Assembly (NCBI GenBank): GCA_041648755.1
Contig: JBAZOJ010000179.1
Location: 1-7,591 of the forward strand
Origin: JBAZOJ01 sp041648755
Lineage (GTDB): Bacteria; Planctomycetota; B143-G9
Length of the DNA: 7,591 nucleotides
Direction of reading: 5' to 3'
Under the pieces are notes generated by a model. It was not told where the DNA came from. It ran no database searches and saw only the letters and a program-made list of their open reading frames with translations. A program made the translations under genes and the position numbers. Every line of letters begins with the position of its first letter. Within the stretch, counting starts at the first letter, position 1. This document shows, one piece after another, positions 7,256 through 7,591 of the stretch.

Positions 7256-7591
7256 AGAAGGCAATTCCTTTCGTCATCGTGCTGGGGCTCATCACGATAG
7301 TCTTTGGAGTTAAGCTGCTGATGCCCGCAAAGCCCGAAGCAACTCCCACCGCAGTCAAAACGAGCGAAACCTTTGCCATGGGCTCCGTTTGCCGGATCAC
7401 CGCCTTCTATCCCGTCAGCGAGGACGAGAAGGCCAAGATTGCGACGGATACCGCCTTTGCGGCCGTTCATGCTGTTGACGAGGCATGTTCTCTATATTCG
7501 GACAAGTCTGATATCTCGCGCGTAAACGCTGGCGGCCCTTCGTTCGATGGCCGCGTTGGCGGGGAGTTTCTTGCTTGTCTGCAGGGGGCCC
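7252..7591 (+). CDS. apbE: ApbE-type FAD:protein FMN transferase, membrane-anchored (3'-partial)
   Basis: The first 113 residues are readable; the gene runs off the window. The GTG start overlaps the hydrolase stop by 4 nt (GTGA), a classic coupling arrangement. MKK followed by a hydrophobic run (about 5-24) is an uncleaved anchor or signal sequence. No lipobox cysteine follows it, although many ApbE proteins are lipoproteins. The ApbE core then begins: ETFAMGSVCRIT (39-50) is the conserved MG-containing first strand. An amphipathic helix with a V-D-x-A-x-S-x-Y pattern (75-82) leads into SDISRVN (86-92), the family's S.dlsrlN block. ApbE proteins use FAD and Mg2+ to attach FMN through a phosphoester to Thr or Ser of target proteins, such as NqrC, RnfG, NosR or secreted flavinylated reductases, on the outer side of the cytoplasmic membrane. 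The FAD- and Mg-binding residues lie beyond the window, so activity cannot be judged. No target protein is visible here. Confidence 0.9.
   Translation, partial: MKKAIPFVIVLGLITIVFGVKLLMPAKPEATPTAVKTSETFAMGSVCRITAFYPVSEDEKAKIATDTAFAAVHAVDEACSLYSDKSDISRVNAGGPSFDGRVGGEFLACLQGA

Larger units (their letters stand above)
2..7591 (+). other. Predicted single transcription unit of six genes
   Basis: All six genes run in one direction. The junctions are: 30 nt between the giant protein and the ATPase, 14-nt overlap between ATPase and permease, 1 nt between permease and pgeF, 1 nt between pgeF and the hydrolase-like gene, and 4-nt overlap with apbE. I see no hairpin followed by T-run at any junction and no convincing internal promoter. 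Both ends of the unit lie outside the window. The tightness from 3872 onward makes co-translation of the last five genes very likely; inclusion of the giant gene is less certain. Confidence 0.7.

Overview
The window is a compact bacterial segment with every recognisable gene on the + strand and almost no non-coding DNA. The base composition is moderately GC-rich. Start codons include ATG, TTG and GTG, and Shine-Dalgarno sequences are of the purine-rich GGAGG type. The very large multi-domain beta-sandwich protein resembles proteins that I associate, from memory only, with environmental PVC-type and candidate phyla. There is no rRNA or other phylogenetic marker, so the taxonomic guess is weak.

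Layout: (1) positions 2-3841, the 3' portion of a giant, probably extracytoplasmic protein built of repeated concanavalin A/laminin-G-like sandwiches, a PDZ domain apparently inserted in the first sandwich, and Ig-like domains at the C terminus. Its true 5' end is probably upstream of the window. (2) 3872-4804, the ATPase of an ABC-2-type transporter. (3) 4791-5645, its six-helix permease, overlapping the ATPase gene. (4) 5647-6417, a PgeF/YfiH/LACC1-family purine nucleoside enzyme with its His-Cys-His metal site intact. (5) 6419-7255, an alpha/beta-hydrolase-fold protein beginning at TTG whose nucleophile-elbow serine appears to be replaced by arginine. It resembles the exosortase-system-associated hydrolase 2 type. 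(6) 7252 to the window end, the N-terminal part of an ApbE-type FAD:protein FMN transferase with an N-terminal membrane anchor.

The gaps and overlaps between consecutive genes are 30 nt, -14 nt, 1 nt, 1 nt and -4 nt, and no terminator is visible. The set is therefore probably one transcription unit with translational coupling from the ATPase onward. A surface or periplasmic protein, an ABC-2 transporter and a flavin transferase together suggest an envelope-related function, distantly reminiscent of NosDFY-plus-NosX (ApbE-like) neighbourhoods. The large protein is not a NosD-type beta-helix and no respiratory partner is visible, so a shared pathway is only a hypothesis. I see no mobile element, CRISPR array, RNA gene or prophage feature. 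The most unusual points are the architecture of the giant protein and the apparently serine-less hydrolase.
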